NCBI GenBank assembly: GCA_015179045.1
Contig: WHUZ01000022.1
Location: 1 to 64,000, forward strand
Origin: Kalaharituber pfeilii
Lineage: Eukaryota > Ascomycota > Pezizomycetes > Pezizales > Pezizaceae
Length of the DNA stretch: 64,000 nucleotides
Direction of reading: 5' to 3'
Shown: positions 33,816 to 44,314 of the stretch, one piece after another
Position numbering within the stretch: the stretch's first letter is position 1
Layout of the letters: each line of letters opens with the position of its first letter
The notes under the pieces: generated by a model
Seen by the model: only the letters and a program-made list of their open reading frames with translations
Database searches by the model: none
What the model was told of the DNA's origin: nothing
Translations under genes and position numbers: made by a program

Positions 33816-33820
33816 TGATA
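32806..33820 (+). mobile_element. ORF1-only LINE ('half-LINE') with family B tail
   Basis: An ORF1-type frame ends at TAG 33650-33652. It is followed, after only about 135 bp, by the family B tail (CTCGCCATAGCCCGTTGGGC and GCACGCGAGTATTGATATT) and a long poly(A). No endonuclease or RT lies between. The 5' end is not defined; it abuts LINE RNase H sequence near 32690-32806. A second, shorter A-rich run (33822-33834) follows. Confidence 0.7.
32823..33652 (+). pseudogene. LINE ORF1-like protein (ORF1-only element)
   Basis: The N-terminal part (VFASLWKRRAN...ILIVRFEEE) is followed by a Pro-rich low-complexity linker (EPTPPPPPPAQP) and a basic stretch. The conserved end reads GVVVHGIALRKDLGKVRKWL, GIRWLRRKAELIEEGKKTSS and YEPDRRRK. 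It matches the frame at 40567-41277. The first part reads in frame 1 and the last in frame 2, with an indel before about 33370. It stops just where other LINE ORF1 proteins would continue into zinc knuckles. Binding to element RNA is inferred from the family. Confidence 0.7.
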
Positions 33821-33837
33821 TAAAAAAAAAAAAACGT

Positions 33838-34000
33838 ATATATTTACATGTAGGTACCTAGAGGTACAATCATGTTCACCACTAGTCCAGGTGTTCATGG
33901 CTAGGCTGGCCCCGTGAAGAGCATATGGTGCGGCCGATGAGCGAACCAGCTTGTATGTAGGCTGTCATGCCAAATGTAGATTATGTGCCCAGCGCCCTGG
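33838..34000 (-). mobile_element. Degenerate piece of the TGTTCTGGCC transposon family
   Basis: GGTACCTAGAGGTAC and GGCCCCGTGAAGAGCATATG resemble the subterminal parts of the element at 57846-58945 (GGCCCCGTGAAAAACATATG there). Neither terminus is intact and orientation is uncertain. Confidence 0.5.
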
Positions 34001-34174
34001 TTGTGTTGGCATTGCCGGCCGGGATTCTGATGAAGCATTTACAAAGTTATCTGGACAACGTCATCCACGGAGACGATATCACTGCTTCAATTTGGGTAGC
34101 TTCGTGGTATTGGTCGCCTCGCGGTGTTATGCAATACATTATGGACACGAAGGAAGTTGCGTCTAATAGGCTCC
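34001..34174. other. Short unassigned stretch
   Basis: Small open frames are present in two phases. None resembles a known protein, and I call no gene. Confidence 0.3.
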
Positions 34175-34234
34175 TTTTTTTTTTTTTTTTTTATATCACA
34201 TGACCCCGCGTGCAGCTGTTCGCCATGGCAGGGC
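34175..34234 (-). mobile_element. 60-nt family A tail-only retroposon
   Basis: On the minus strand it starts GCCCTGCCATGGCGAACAGC and runs through GCGGGGTCATGTGATATA into poly(A). TCTAATAGGCTCC flanks it at 34162-34174 and 34235-34247. Confidence 0.92.
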
Positions 34235-34441
34235 TCTAATAGGCTCCTCACAAGCCTCTAATATACCAGAATGAGATTCCGCACCCCTTTGACCACAGCA
34301 AGTCACCAAAAGCTCTTAAACTATGTAGCTAGATCTGCATTCAATACTCTACTAAACTCGTTTTTCATATAACCCTTGCAGCGTGAACCTAATATCTTCA
34401 CTCGTTCTCGCTGTCATTAACCCCACAACCTTGTATAGCTA

Positions 34442-34676
34442 TTTTTTTTTTTTTTTTTTTTTTTTTTATGTCCATACTCGCATACCGCCCTATGGACTAT
34501 GGCGAGGTCTTTATTTAGGTACATGGAAATGAATGCACAATGTAAGGATCAGAAGAAACAGCGAAATGTCAGGTACATGGAAATGAATGCGTGGCTCAAT
34601 CTCTCATTCCGTCCTCCCCAAGCATCTCCATCAGCCCCTGTAGCGGGTCGTCTTCCCCTTCCCCCGGGTTCACAAT
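34442..34676 (-). mobile_element. Short 3' end of a family B LINE, downstream of the lipoxygenase
   Basis: CTTGTATAGCTA occurs at 34430-34441 and 34677-34688. The minus strand encodes only the last residues of ORF2 (DDPLQGLMEMLGEDGMRD), then a leader-like repeat (AGGTACATGGAAATGAATGC reversed, twice) and the family B tail with poly(A). It lies 85 bp beyond the stop of the lipoxygenase gene, in its probable 3' untranslated region. Confidence 0.9.
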
Positions 34677-34760
34677 CTTGTATAGCTAGAGAAAAGGCTC
34701 CGAAATTAGCAACTTCTTGGAAGGGCCCAGTAAGTCACAGGATATTAACATACCTCGATC

Positions 34761-37038
34761 TCAGATAAGAACAGACACCGCAGTTTTGCTTGGATCCATG
34801 ACGTCGTATGGAATTGTGCCAGGACGCATTGACAGGCTGTGGGCGTGGAAACGGGGCGCTAGGTCTTGTACAAGCGTGTTGTAGAAGGTGGTCGCGGCTT
34901 CCACGACCTTCTGTTCGTCCATCACACCTGGTACCGCAGCATGCATCCAAGATTTCGCGCAGTTGACCAGGTTTTGATCCTTAGCCACGGTGTAGTTGAG
35001 CAGGTGAGGTAAATGTGCTGCGAGAAGCCACTGTCGATGTGCTCCCTTATTGATGGGAAGGGCTGCCATCAATTTGTTCTCATCATATTGCCGCAATTCG
35101 TCCAGGGAGGCTGGGGGGGCAGCGTAGAGCGATGGCGGTTTATTGATGACAAACACCTGGTAGTATTCCTGCAGATAGTTGACCGCGGTGTGCTGTGGCG
35201 CCGCAATGTGTATGCACATCGTGACAGCATCAACGAGCTCGTTGAAAGTTTGAATCGTAGGAAATGAGCTCATGCTACCTCTAGTTTGCATCTCCAAGCA
35301 CCATGACCGAATTTGTTGGTCCTGTGCTACATGCTCGTCATTCTCGAGATCGGGTGAAAGTGCTTTCAAGAAGCTTTGTACGAAGGTGCGGATTGCTTGC
35401 CACATGTAGATCATGTTACGTGCATATGCGTAGTTTCTAAATTTTGGCTTATCAAGGTCCTCTGGAGGGAATCCACGAGCGGCCAAATCTGCAGGAATGT
35501 ATTTCTGGGTCCAATTAAAGTTGCGATACGTGTCCTGAGTAAAGCGTTTTCCTTGATCCAGGGAGAGGCCAGAGAGTGGCACAATGACATCAGGCACTAA
35601 GATTGCACGTGCGGCAGCATTCACCGAAAGTGTCTTAAGCCAGTGAGGTTGCAGTAAGCGATAGACAGCGTGATTGGGTTCAAACGCTCTGTGGGCGGCT
35701 ACGATCGTCGCCTCCTCCACCAAGTGCGTCTCTGTGAGGTGTATTCCGGCCTCATGTCGTAACCAATCGGAACTCTGAACACAGGTCTTCGCGTATCTCC
35801 ACGGCCAATCGTTCTTTTCCTCTTCTATAGTTCTCCTCCCTGGCATGATACTTTTGTTGAAAATGACAACTGATTGGTCCATACTGCCGTGCCAATCAAT
35901 AACGATTCCCAAGGGATGAAGTCTACCGTCATCGTGAAGTTGAAATAGGCAAACGGAGGCAACATTCCACCGACTACCATTTTTAGAGTCCGATTGGGTA
36001 AGGGCCGCGTCCGGTTCCACTCCTGCAGCTTTTCGGAAATCGCTGTAATCTTGCACATAGAGGGATTGGCGGTCTGTTCTGGCGAGTCCAGCGAGGTGAT
36101 CAGCCACTTGCCGATAACCTAGTCCTTGTGCTGCGGACTGGAATTTCTCGATCCAATTTCCGGCTTGCTTAATTGTCACAGGATTGGGACCAGTGAGATG
36201 TTGCTGTGCAAAGACCTCGTCGCTATACCAAGGTGCGCCTTCTTTGTCTCCGATGTTCTCGGTCTTGTAATAGATGCTTCCCAAGTGGTATTGGTGAATA
36301 AGCTGCGCGTTGCGTTTCTCAATATCGGCCAATGTGACCGGTTGTCCGTCACACCAGTCCTCAAAGCTTTGTGGGATAAGTCCTGAAATAAGTCCGCGAA
36401 CGTTTAGCAGTCGAGATGCTTCGAATATCTCAGAGCTCGAGAAGCTGTCTTGTCGGGCACCTTGGGGATCAACCTCTTTTGCCTGTGCCAAGGACGGTAT
36501 CTGCGCAAGATGGGGGGGGAAATGATCATCTTCTGTGTTGGACCATGTATAGAGCTTTAATCGCTCATCCAGCGTGCTTGGAAACGGAATACTAGGCTCA
36601 TAGTTCATGATGTCGTAGTAAGAGGAGAACCTGAACTTCAAAGTTAGACTTAGGGAATGTACTATGAAATGGGATAGGTCCGTACCTGTCGACAACCCGG
36701 CTGTAAACTTCAGTGATTGCTCTGGCGGTCCCCGGGATCGTCCCTGTGGAGATGGCAGGCTCCTCGGTTGGAATCCGCAGTGGAGTATCCAAGGGGGTAT
36801 GAGGGACCGGAATGGATTGGGGAACGATATTTTGGTCCAACAAAGTAGCATTGAACACCCCGGCGTCCCACTCAGAGAGCGGTGGCAGGCCATCACGCGA
36901 AGCTGGAACCTGGACGGGTCGTGGATATTGCGACAGCCTCCTCGGATAGGTGAGGGTGGAAGGCCTAAAGAGTCTCAGCGGCCGCCTTGCCAGTCCCGCG
37001 GTGATCAAGGAAGGAAAACGAACTTTAAGGCTCAACAT
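34761..37038 (-). CDS. LOX: Lipoxygenase (intact, one intron)
   Basis: Exon 1 is 37038-36686 and exon 2 is 36630-34761. The 55-bp intron (36685-36631) has GTACGG at its donor, CTAAC as branch-like site and TTCAG at its acceptor. The joined frame encodes 740 residues without a stop. Lipoxygenases add dioxygen to polyunsaturated fatty acids to give hydroperoxides. All five expected metal ligands are visible: His410 and His415 in HEAGIHLTETH, His598 and Asn602 in PQHTAVNYL, and the C-terminal Ile740 (AVSVLI). WRYAKTCVQSSDWLRH and LLQPHWLKTLSVNAAAR are further family signatures. Ile at the end is like fungal iron enzymes, but Fe versus Mn cannot be decided here. The N-terminus is basic (LARRPLRLFRPSTL), possibly a targeting peptide. 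It is the only clearly intact host gene in the window. A copia element lies 81 bp upstream. Confidence 0.9.
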
Positions 37039-37094
37039 TATGAGGCTTGTTGAAGGGTACGTGACGGTGGTGGAAATGTAGAATTCCTTTCACC

Positions 37095-37101
37095 TTATAT
37101 A
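37095..37101 (-). promoter_or_regulatory. TATA box of the lipoxygenase gene
   Basis: TATATAA on the minus strand lies about 57 nt upstream of the start codon. The copia target duplication (37115-37119) is only 14 bp further upstream, so native upstream control sequences have been moved 23.4 kb away. Confidence 0.5.
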
Positions 37102-37119
37102 ATTCTCAGCTCGATCTAA

Positions 37120-37283
37120 TGTTGGAATGGTACATCCGTTGCGCTTATGTTGCAGTTTCCTTAAGTAGTAATTCATTCCGTTATCACTTGTTTCACTTGA
37201 TTATTTCATCCACATGAACCATCTCTGGCGCTTATAGTGTTTCGGTTATTATTAGCACTGACTCATACACCTCTCAGTTGGAT
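37120..37283 (+). repeat. Copia 5' LTR, first half
   Basis: It begins TGTTGGAATGGTACATCCGT and matches 60228-60388. It ends in CTCAGTTGGAT (37273-37283), which is repeated at 50735-50745 as the TSD of the LINE. Confidence 0.93.
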
Positions 37284-37817
37284 TTTTTTTTTTTTTTTTT
37301 TTTTTTTATATCATTAATCGCTTGCCGCCCTATGCGCTATAGCGATGTCCTAGATACATAATGAAAGAAAATAGAACCAGAATGATTGAGTAAGGTAGCC
37401 CTCCCCTTGTCGTCCCCTCTACTACATGAAAGGAAAAATTCTCCGCGTTCTGGACTCACTCCCCCAACATGTCTATCATCGCCCTCAGCGGGTCCCCCTC
37501 CCCCTCCTTTCCCCGTGGTGGCCTCCTGATATGCTCCTCCCCTCCTGGCCACCGCCGCCTCCATACCCTACACTCCACTAGCAAGTGTCTCGTCGTCTCT
37601 TCCTCTTCTCCGCACCACCTGCACTCTGGGCCGTCCCCTTCGCCTAGCTGCCACCTCCAGGCCCTCAGCCCCTTGCCACCCAGGAGGCCCGCCAACCGTC
37701 CTATCCCATTGCCGCACCTCTCTAGCGGCTTGTATGTCAATCCCAACCGGTTCCTCTCCTCTGCTCTCTCTCTCCTCCCCCTCTGTCTCAATCCGGCCTC
37801 TGTCACCATCTCCGACT
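37284..37817 (-). mobile_element. Family B LINE in the copia LTR, 3' part
   Basis: Poly(T) and the tail (TTAATCGCTTGCCGCCCTAT on the plus strand) are followed on the minus strand by an RNase H C-terminus: VTEAGLRQRGRRERAEERNR, CRWCGEEEETTRHLLVEC and an end RAMIDMLGE. The 5' part of the same LINE is at 50397-50734. Both halves together are bounded by the TSD CTCAGTTGGAT. About 130 codons of RNase H are missing between the two halves. Confidence 0.88.
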
Positions 37818-37862
37818 CGGAACCTCTCCGGACAGGCAGATTCTGCCTGCCGCTCCCGGACC

Positions 37863-37926
37863 TTTTTTTTTTTTTTTTTTTTTTTATATCACGTGACCCC
37901 GCATGCAGCTGTTCGCCAAGGCAGGG
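37863..37926 (-). mobile_element. 64-nt family A tail-only retroposon
   Basis: On the minus strand it starts CCCTGCCTTGGCGAACAGCT, then GCGGGGTCACGTGATATA and poly(A). CGCTCCCGGACC flanks it at 37851-37862 and 37927-37938. It lies inside the left inverted end of the 12.6 kb element. Confidence 0.93.
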
Positions 37927-38011
37927 CGCTCCCGGACCTCATCAGACGATAAACTGTACGCCATGACACTGTGACACAGGTACCAACATTGTGGGGTAGG
38001 TATGATCAGTT

Positions 38012-38721
38012 GTTGGTACAGGCATATGGCAAGACAAGTTTTAAAGTGGACTAGTGACGTAAGTGCGTACCGTGCCCACTGGCTACCAAATGTCGGCCCA
38101 TGCTGTGATCTACTAGTTTGAATGCATGATTACTCAATTAAGTAAAAAATGAAAAATGGAAAAATAGATCTGAATTAATGAGCAGATGAAGAAACAAAAA
38201 TGAAATTTTGGGTTTCCTGTAGTACCTCACTCTGTCATATTACTTGCTCATCAGTTCCGGTCACTGCTGGTAGGCTTCGTCTTGCGCTGTCTCATGCTCG
38301 TAGGATGTTACATTTGGAGTACACTACTCCAGATGCACAAGAGCTTATTCATTTGCAGTGCAGAGCATTTTGAGGGTGTGCAATTGAGGTGCAGGTGTAT
38401 GTAGTAAAAGGTTCAGGACATCCTGCAAAGCCTGACAATTTTGAAACTGCTGGATGAGCTACGCTGCTTTACAGGTTTGAATTCTTCGCTAGAAAGATTG
38501 GCATGACATTGCTCTGTTTAAATAATTTTGTTCCGCATACAAGCTACTGTACAATCCTATCGCAGAGACAAAAGAAAAATAGGTTACCTCACTACAATAT
38601 GTGAAGTTGAGAATCCAGCTGGCGCCGTTTGGCCTAGGATGAATTAAAGTGAAGCCTGTCTCCGGGCTTCGAGGGCTTGCCCAGGGACCCTGCCATGGCC
38701 ACGTGCTACAAGCGGGGTTAT

Positions 38722-38755
<34 letters not shown>

Positions 38756-39072
38756 TGAATTAAAGTGATTAGAATTGGTGTCTGCAATTCAAACAATGGT
38801 CCAAGCTTGTTGTGACATGGAAGCGTGTATTGGTACAGTAAGTAATACTACTCATTACCAGCATTTGTTGCTGTAATAGCATGCGTTGGTTGAAAGGCTG
38901 TAGCTACATTGCTATTTACCAAGGCCCCCAAGAGAAAACGCTGTTGTTTTCCCTACAAAACTGTCCTCTCAACAGAGAAGATACCCTGTTGCCACACCAG
39001 GTCACTGACCTCTCGCACGGACTATGCCCAGCCTCTATTTTGCATCACTAAATGTTGGTAACAAGTACCAAC
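38012..39072. other. Unassigned sequence interrupting the left inverted end
   Basis: The left inverted repeat breaks off near 38012 and resumes near 39073. GTACCAACATT occurs at both breaks (37980 and 39066), which suggests that an older insertion fills the gap. I see no coding content apart from a small retroposon at 38653. Confidence 0.45.
38653..38755 (+). mobile_element. 103-nt family A LINE 3' end
   Basis: TGAATTAAAGTGA flanks it at 38640-38652 and 38756-38768. It starts AGCCTGTCTCCGGGCTTCGA, upstream of the CCCTGCCATGG point, and ends GGTTATGTGATTT plus poly(A). It shows how the longer family A tail looks and that start points can vary. Confidence 0.93.
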
Positions 39073-39241
39073 ATTTGATCTACCAGAAAACCTTTTTTTT
39101 CCCCTGTTCAAGTTTCGGATGATCAACTAATTATTTAGTCTATTCATAATATTACATATTATGACATTTCAATGCAATAAGGCATTGATTCTAATGAAAT
39201 ATGCGACCTTTGAACTTCAATGTAAGTCGCATATTGAAATA

Positions 39242-39485
39242 TACCCCAACGGAAATCGGGAAAGTCAGACTCGGAGGAAGGTGGTTGAAGACCAACGTGT
39301 ATGAGACAGACAGGGGAAGGAAGTAGGAAGGTCACAGACACGACTCTGGGTGTGTTTAGCTACCCGCATCACGAAGGACACGCGGGCAATACATGTATTT
39401 AGTGTTTGATTTGGTTTTTTCTTTTCTTTCTTCTTTTAGTTAACTTATACCTCGCCATAGCCCATAGGGCGGCATGCGAGTAATG

Positions 39486-39539
<54 letters not shown>
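39242..39539 (+). mobile_element. ORF1-only LINE, short 3' copy
   Basis: TTGAAATA occurs at 39234-39241 and 39540-39547. The insert encodes only the ORF1 end (EIGKVRLGGRWLKTNVYETD, stop TAG 39324-39326). It then has CACCCGCATCA-type 3' sequence, the family B tail (39449-39490) and about 48 A. No ORF2 sequence lies between the ORF1 stop and the tail. Confidence 0.85.
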
Positions 39540-39543
<4 letters not shown>

Positions 39544-39693
39544 AATACCGTATACCATACGGTATTAACTCACTTAAGAGGCAAAAACACAAACGCGCGC
39601 TAGTGGGGTCTTGGCAAGCCTCTTGGCGCCAGTGCGCGTGTACTACCAAGTATGCACAGGCACGATCTCAACATAATAGAGATTGATATTCAA

Positions 39694-39931
39694 TGTTACG
39701 GAGGTGGTAAACGCAGAGAGTTACCGTCCGCCAGGCCAAAAAGACACTTGACTAGCGATACTCGCTAGTCCTCTGCGTAGCTCATATAGCACTCATTTAT
39801 GCGACTGCGGCGCCTTTCCGGCTGTCGCATGTCGCTTACGTCGCATATGCGCATTTCGTATGCGCTTGCATTTTTCGCTTTTCACGCTCTCCACCGGCCG
39901 CCCACACTACGGCCGCGGTGAACCCGTAACA
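39694..39931 (+). repeat. Solo LTR, 238 bp
   Basis: It starts TGTTACGGAGGTGG and ends GAACCCGTAACA, with TTCAA at 39689-39693 and 39932-39936. The interior has CACTTGACTAGCGATACTCG and a CG-rich end. No internal region remains, so the element has recombined between its LTRs. Confidence 0.85.
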
Positions 39932-40172
39932 TTCAAAAGGATCTGACCACAGAAATAGGAAAGTAGATCAAGGTGATGAATAGACTGGCTTTTGGGCGCT
40001 GGAGTGTAGTTTCCTTTCCAGTCATTAGTGATACTGGATTTCCGTTGGCAAGCCGATGAGTATTAGAGGAAGAGAAGGAGATACTATATTGAGTAGAGAT
40101 AATGGAGAAGCTGGAAATTAGCCTATGCACCTAGACTTGCACTAGATCACGCACTGCTGAACAGTGAATGGT

Positions 40173-40320
40173 TGTTACGGGTTCACCGCAACCATAGGGC
40201 GGGCGGTCAGTGGAGACATGAAATGTGCATATGCAGCGCAAGTGATATGCAAGCGCTACGCAGAGGAGTAGCAAGTATCGCTAGTCAAGTGTCTTTTTGA
40301 TCTGGCAGGGGCTGTTGCAA
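40173..40320 (-). repeat. Inverted partial LTR of the same family
   Basis: TGTTACGGGTTCACCGC is the complement of the end of the LTR at 39694-39931. AGTATCGCTAGTCAAGTGTC also matches in reverse. The similarity fades after about 40310. Confidence 0.65.
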
Positions 40321-40566
40321 CAACCACCACAGGACGAGCGTTTGGAAGCGACTCCGCAACCACAACGCTCCCCCCGCTGAAACTTACATAGATCGATAGC
40401 GCTCGGCGAGCTGAGTCTATTAATCTAATTTTTGTCTTCAAACACCCGACCGTGCGATTTTCCCCCGAGGGTGGAAAGTCTCAGCTCACAACCACCGTTG
40501 CCAACACATCACCCACCAAGACCTCCGCGCCAAGCGCCAATCACCTCCGCGCCAAGCGCCAATCAC

Positions 40567-41277
40567 ATGTCGCAAGACGAGCGACCGAAGTGGGAGAAGG
40601 AGTAGGAACGCTGGTGCGGGGGAAGATCGAGTGCCGCTCTGTTGGTCGCCTTGTGGAGGCGGACGGATGGCTCACCGAAGGAAGGATCGACGGTGACTGC
40701 TACGTTCAAGAGCGACAAGGACGGACAGTTCATCAGATTCGAAGCTGGCGACACACCGTCAATGGGGTTCAGCCCCATCACGTGGGAGGCGACGCCACCA
40801 TCACCACCACCGCCACCACCACCACCACCACCACCAGCAAACACATCACCAACACCCGAACCGCCACAACAACCCTCCAACAACACCAAGGTCAAAGGAA
40901 AGCCGCTTCCGAGCCAAGAGGAGGCATTCCAGAGCCATCAGGCCCGCCGTCGCTCCGGTAACAAGGGCCCCACCGTCACCCCTCCACCAGCCAAATCCGA
41001 TGCCACCACCAGAGGTAAACACGGCATGGTGATACACGGAATCGCCTTGCGGAAGGATTTGGGAAAGGTAAAGGCATGGCTGGAAGCCGCGAACCGGGAA
41101 CTGGGGAAGATAAACGGGATTCGCTGGCTCAGGAGGAAGACAATACTGGAGGAGGAAGGCAAGAAGACGAGTTCGGTGGTAGTGTATTTGGGAAAGGAGA
41201 TGGAGGTGGAGAAGGTTAGGCATAGTGGACGATGGTTGAAGTCGGTCCGGTATGAGCCGGAGAGGGGACGGGAGTAG
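40567..41277 (+). pseudogene. LINE ORF1-like protein, second copy
   Basis: An ATG at 40567 gives MSQDERPKWEKE, then an in-frame TAG at 40603-40605. After it the frame is open to TAG 41275-41277. It has LVALWRRTDGSPKEGSTVTA, a Pro run, and the conserved end HGMVIHGIALRKDLGKVKAW, GIRWLRRKTILEEEGKKTSS and RYEPERGRE. It matches 32823-33652. The sequence after the stop (CACCCGCGTCATGG, CACATGTAGTTAG) also matches, but the copy is cut at about 41345, before a tail. Confidence 0.72.
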
Positions 41278-41344
41278 GGGATCATACTGGGCGCCACCCG
41301 CGTCATGGAAGAGTCTGCGGGCACCACATGTAGTTAGGAGTAGA

Positions 41345-41547
41345 TAGTTTGGGAACCCCTGTCAGAAAAGACCTTGGCAGCAACCGCGAATGCCATCTAT
41401 TATATCACTGAGTTACATCCCTCTTGGCGTACACTGAACCCCTGTCAAAAAAGACCATCTTATACTCCGTATAGTACTGAGTTACATCCCTCTTGGCGTA
41501 CACCGAACCCCTGTCAGAAAAGACCTTGGCAGCACCCGCGAAAGCCA
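41345..41547. repeat. Short tandem repeat before the Helitron array
   Basis: GAACCCCTGTCAGAAAAGAC and GAGTTACATCCCTCTTGGCG alternate, with unit starts at about 41350, 41428 and 41502 (roughly 75 bp). No gene is present. Confidence 0.75.
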
Positions 41548-41757
41548 TCAACATGATTGAAATGTACATAAACAATCCTTGGTTTTTTGTTTGTGTACAT
41601 ATTCCTTATCCATGAAATTTACATATTTCGCATCCCTACAATCTACATATTTCTACCACATAAAATATTAATTTTATCATAGAAACATCACGTTGTACCC
41701 GTTGCAAATAAAACCAGTTCAGGATTTCACACGAGCTCGAAATGGAACTTTACGAAA

Positions 41758-43300
41758 GAGTGCGAGATGTAGCAGAACGAGTCAAATTTGACAGGTATGG
41801 TAGGTCCATTTCACCGCGCAAGATGCAGCAAAATGAGCCGAACTTGATAGGCACTTTGACAGACACGACAGCTCCTCAATTTGACAGGCACGACAGCTTC
41901 TCAATGGTACGAGGTGCAGCAAAATGAGCCAAATTTGACAGGCACGACAGCTCCTCAATTTGACAGGCATGACAGCTCCTCAATTTGACAGGCACGACAG
42001 CTCCTCAATCGTGTGAGGTGTAGCAGAATGGGCCGAATTGAATAGGTATAACAGTCTCCCTCAATGGCGCAAGATGAGGATGGATGTGGTCAAGTTGACA
42101 GATATGACCTTGACAGGCAAAAATGAGGCAGAATAAGCTCAATTTAACAGGTATGACAGCTTTCTCTCAATGGCGCGAGATGTGGTCGAATGAGCTCAAG
42201 TTGACAAGTATTACAGGACTCTTTCTATAGTGTAAGAGCAGCAGAATGAGCTGAATTTGACAGGTATAGTAGGTCTCTCTTACCCTGCTATGGCGAACAG
42301 CTGCAAGCGAAGTTACATGAAATTAAAAAAAAAAAAAAAAAAAAAAAAGAGTAGGTCTCTCTTGATAGCACGAGATGCAGCAAAATGAACTCAATTGGGC
42401 CGGTGTGTAGGTCTCCCTTGACAATACAAAATACAGTAGAATAAACTAACTTTAACAAGTATATAGGTATGGCAAGACTCTTCTACGGCACGAGATACAA
42501 AAGAATGAGCCAAATTTCATAAGTATGGCACACCTCTCTTACCAGCGTGAGATGTAGTAAAACGAACTCAATTTGATAGGTATAGTAGCATCTTTCCACA
42601 GGAGAGTAGCAGAATGAGCCAAATTTGACAGGTATAATAGGACTCTTTCCGCATTGTGAGATATAGCAGAATGAGCACAATTTGATAGTTATTCAATAGC
42701 ACAAGATGCAGCAGAACGAGAGTCGAATTTGACAGATATGGCAGGTCTATTTCAGCCTGGGAGATGCAGCAGAATAAGCCGAATTTGACAGGGATTGGTA
42801 GATCTCTCTTGCCAACATGAGATACAGCAGGGCGAGCACAATTTGACAGGCATGACAGCTTCTCAACAATGTGAGATGCAGCAGAATGAGCCGAATTCAA
42901 TAGGAATGGCAGTCTCTCTCGATGGTGTGAGATAAGGCAGAATGAGCTCAATTTAACAGGGTATGACAGCTTCCTTTCGATAGCATGAGATGAGGCAGAA
43001 TGAGCTCAAGTTGACAAGTATCACCGGACTCTTTCCACAGTGTGAGAACAGCAGAATGAGCCAAATTTGACAGGTACGGCATGACCCACCTGGCAGCGTG
43101 AAACATGATAAAATGAGCTCAATTCACAGTTAAGGCTGGCCCCTTTCTATGGTGCAAAATGAGGCGGTATGGCTCAATTTGACAGAGACAACAAGACCTG
43201 CTTTGATGGTGCGAGATATGCCAAAATGGGCTCAATTTACAATTTTACAGGTATGGCAGATACTCTCGATGGTGTGAGATGGGGCAAAATGAGAATGCGC
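41758..43300 (+). repeat. Satellite array in Helitron 1
   Basis: Diverged units built on GAGATGCAGCAGAATGAGCC and AATTTGACAGGTATGACAG recur every 50-75 bp. The same array, unit for unit in its later part, is found in Helitron 3 (47640-49540). Open frames across it are not genes. Confidence 0.85.
42282..42350 (+). mobile_element. 69-nt family A-like tail-only retroposon in Helitron 1
   Basis: ACCCTGCTATGGCGAACAGC through GTTACATGAAATT and poly(A), flanked by GTAGGTCTCTCTT at 42269-42281 and 42351-42363. The same insertion is found at the same place in Helitron 3. Confidence 0.92.
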
Positions 43301-44158
43301 TGGACTGGTACAGCATGGCGGGGTGATAAAGGGTTACCTGCTAAAGGTTACAATCATCGGCTACTACAGTACCTACTGACTCAGGCTCCATTCCCTACCC
43401 TTTACTGTTTTTTAAATCGCAAGCACTCTATAGATAGCGATAGCTATGTCTACTCTTCATCATCACCCTCAGCCTTCAATTCTTCCACTTTCTTATATAC
43501 TCTTGCCATCATTCCAGCTGTATTAGTTATATCCTTTTGTAACTTTTAATTACCTTACAGCTGTTAATATTCTCACTTGCATAGCATTTATATGTGGGTC
43601 TAGAGGGCGGATAAGGAAGCTGGGTACACCTACAAGGGCATATGTTGGACATCTGAACAATATCATTGTAGGTAGATATTAACCGGAATTTAGGTAGAGT
43701 TCATGGGCTGTAACGAAGGTTTCGCTATCCATAAGTTCTACAATTATTAGCATTATACTCCACAAAATATATAAAATTAACCTTCTGAAGCTACATTTGG
43801 TACTAGAGCTCCCTGGATGCAGGAGTAGGATTACGTGATATTATAAATAACAATGATAGTATACTGATATGAATAAATGCAGAGAAACGAGATTGTATGG
43901 TCATGGAACTGGTAAAGAGTGTACAGTCACTTGATGCCGACTTTACGGGGCTACAATGGTCCCTTATCCACTACCGCTACACCTACACTCACCCTCGCGG
44001 TCGCGAGGTGGCCACATGCTAGTATCAACGTACTGATTGAAATGTACATAAATAATCCTTGGTTTTTTGTTTGTGTACATATTCCTTACCCCTGAAATTT
44101 ACATATTTCGCGTCCCTACAATCTACATATTTCTACCATATAAAATATCGATTTTATC

Positions 44159-44314
44159 ATGGAAACATCACGTTGTACCCGTTGCAAGCAAATAAAACCA
44201 GTTCAGGATTTCGCACGAGCTCGAAATGGAACTTTACGAAAGACTTGCGAGTCATGCTTAGTACGTTTTGATTCTAATGGAGATATATCATATACGAAAA
44301 CTAATGCAATATAG
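44159..44314 (+). CDS. Helitron zinc-ribbon N-terminus
   Basis: ATG 44159 to TAG 44312-44314, 51 residues. It has two CxxC pairs (SRCTRCKQIK and KTCESCLVRF), 20 residues apart. This pattern opens many fungal Helitron replication proteins. Here it stands alone, separated by a stop and a deletion from the helicase part. It is too short for an independent role that I could name. Confidence 0.6.
   Translation: METSRCTRCKQIKPVQDFARARNGTLRKTCESCLVRFDSNGDISYTKTNAI

Larger units (their letters stand above)
41548..44022 (+). mobile_element. Helitron 1 (non-autonomous, satellite-filled)
   Basis: It starts TCAACATGATTGAAATG after an A and ends CTAG followed by T. The hairpin CCTCGCG-GT-CGCGAGG (43993-44008) lies 10 nt before the CTAG, the classic Helitron 3' end. 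The first 210 bp match Helitron 2 up to GAACTTTACGAAAG (41757). The rest is diverged satellite (41758 to about 43300) and a unique 0.7 kb block shared with Helitron 3. Confidence 0.88.

Noticed and set aside
34175..42350. Tail-only retroposons considered as tRNA-derived SINEs
   Set aside because: No tRNA-like head or box A/B promoter is visible; the body equals the 3' end of a LINE.
43993..44008. GC hairpin considered as a transcription terminator
   Set aside because: It is a 3' Helitron terminus: same hairpin, same 10-nt spacing and CTAG in three copies.
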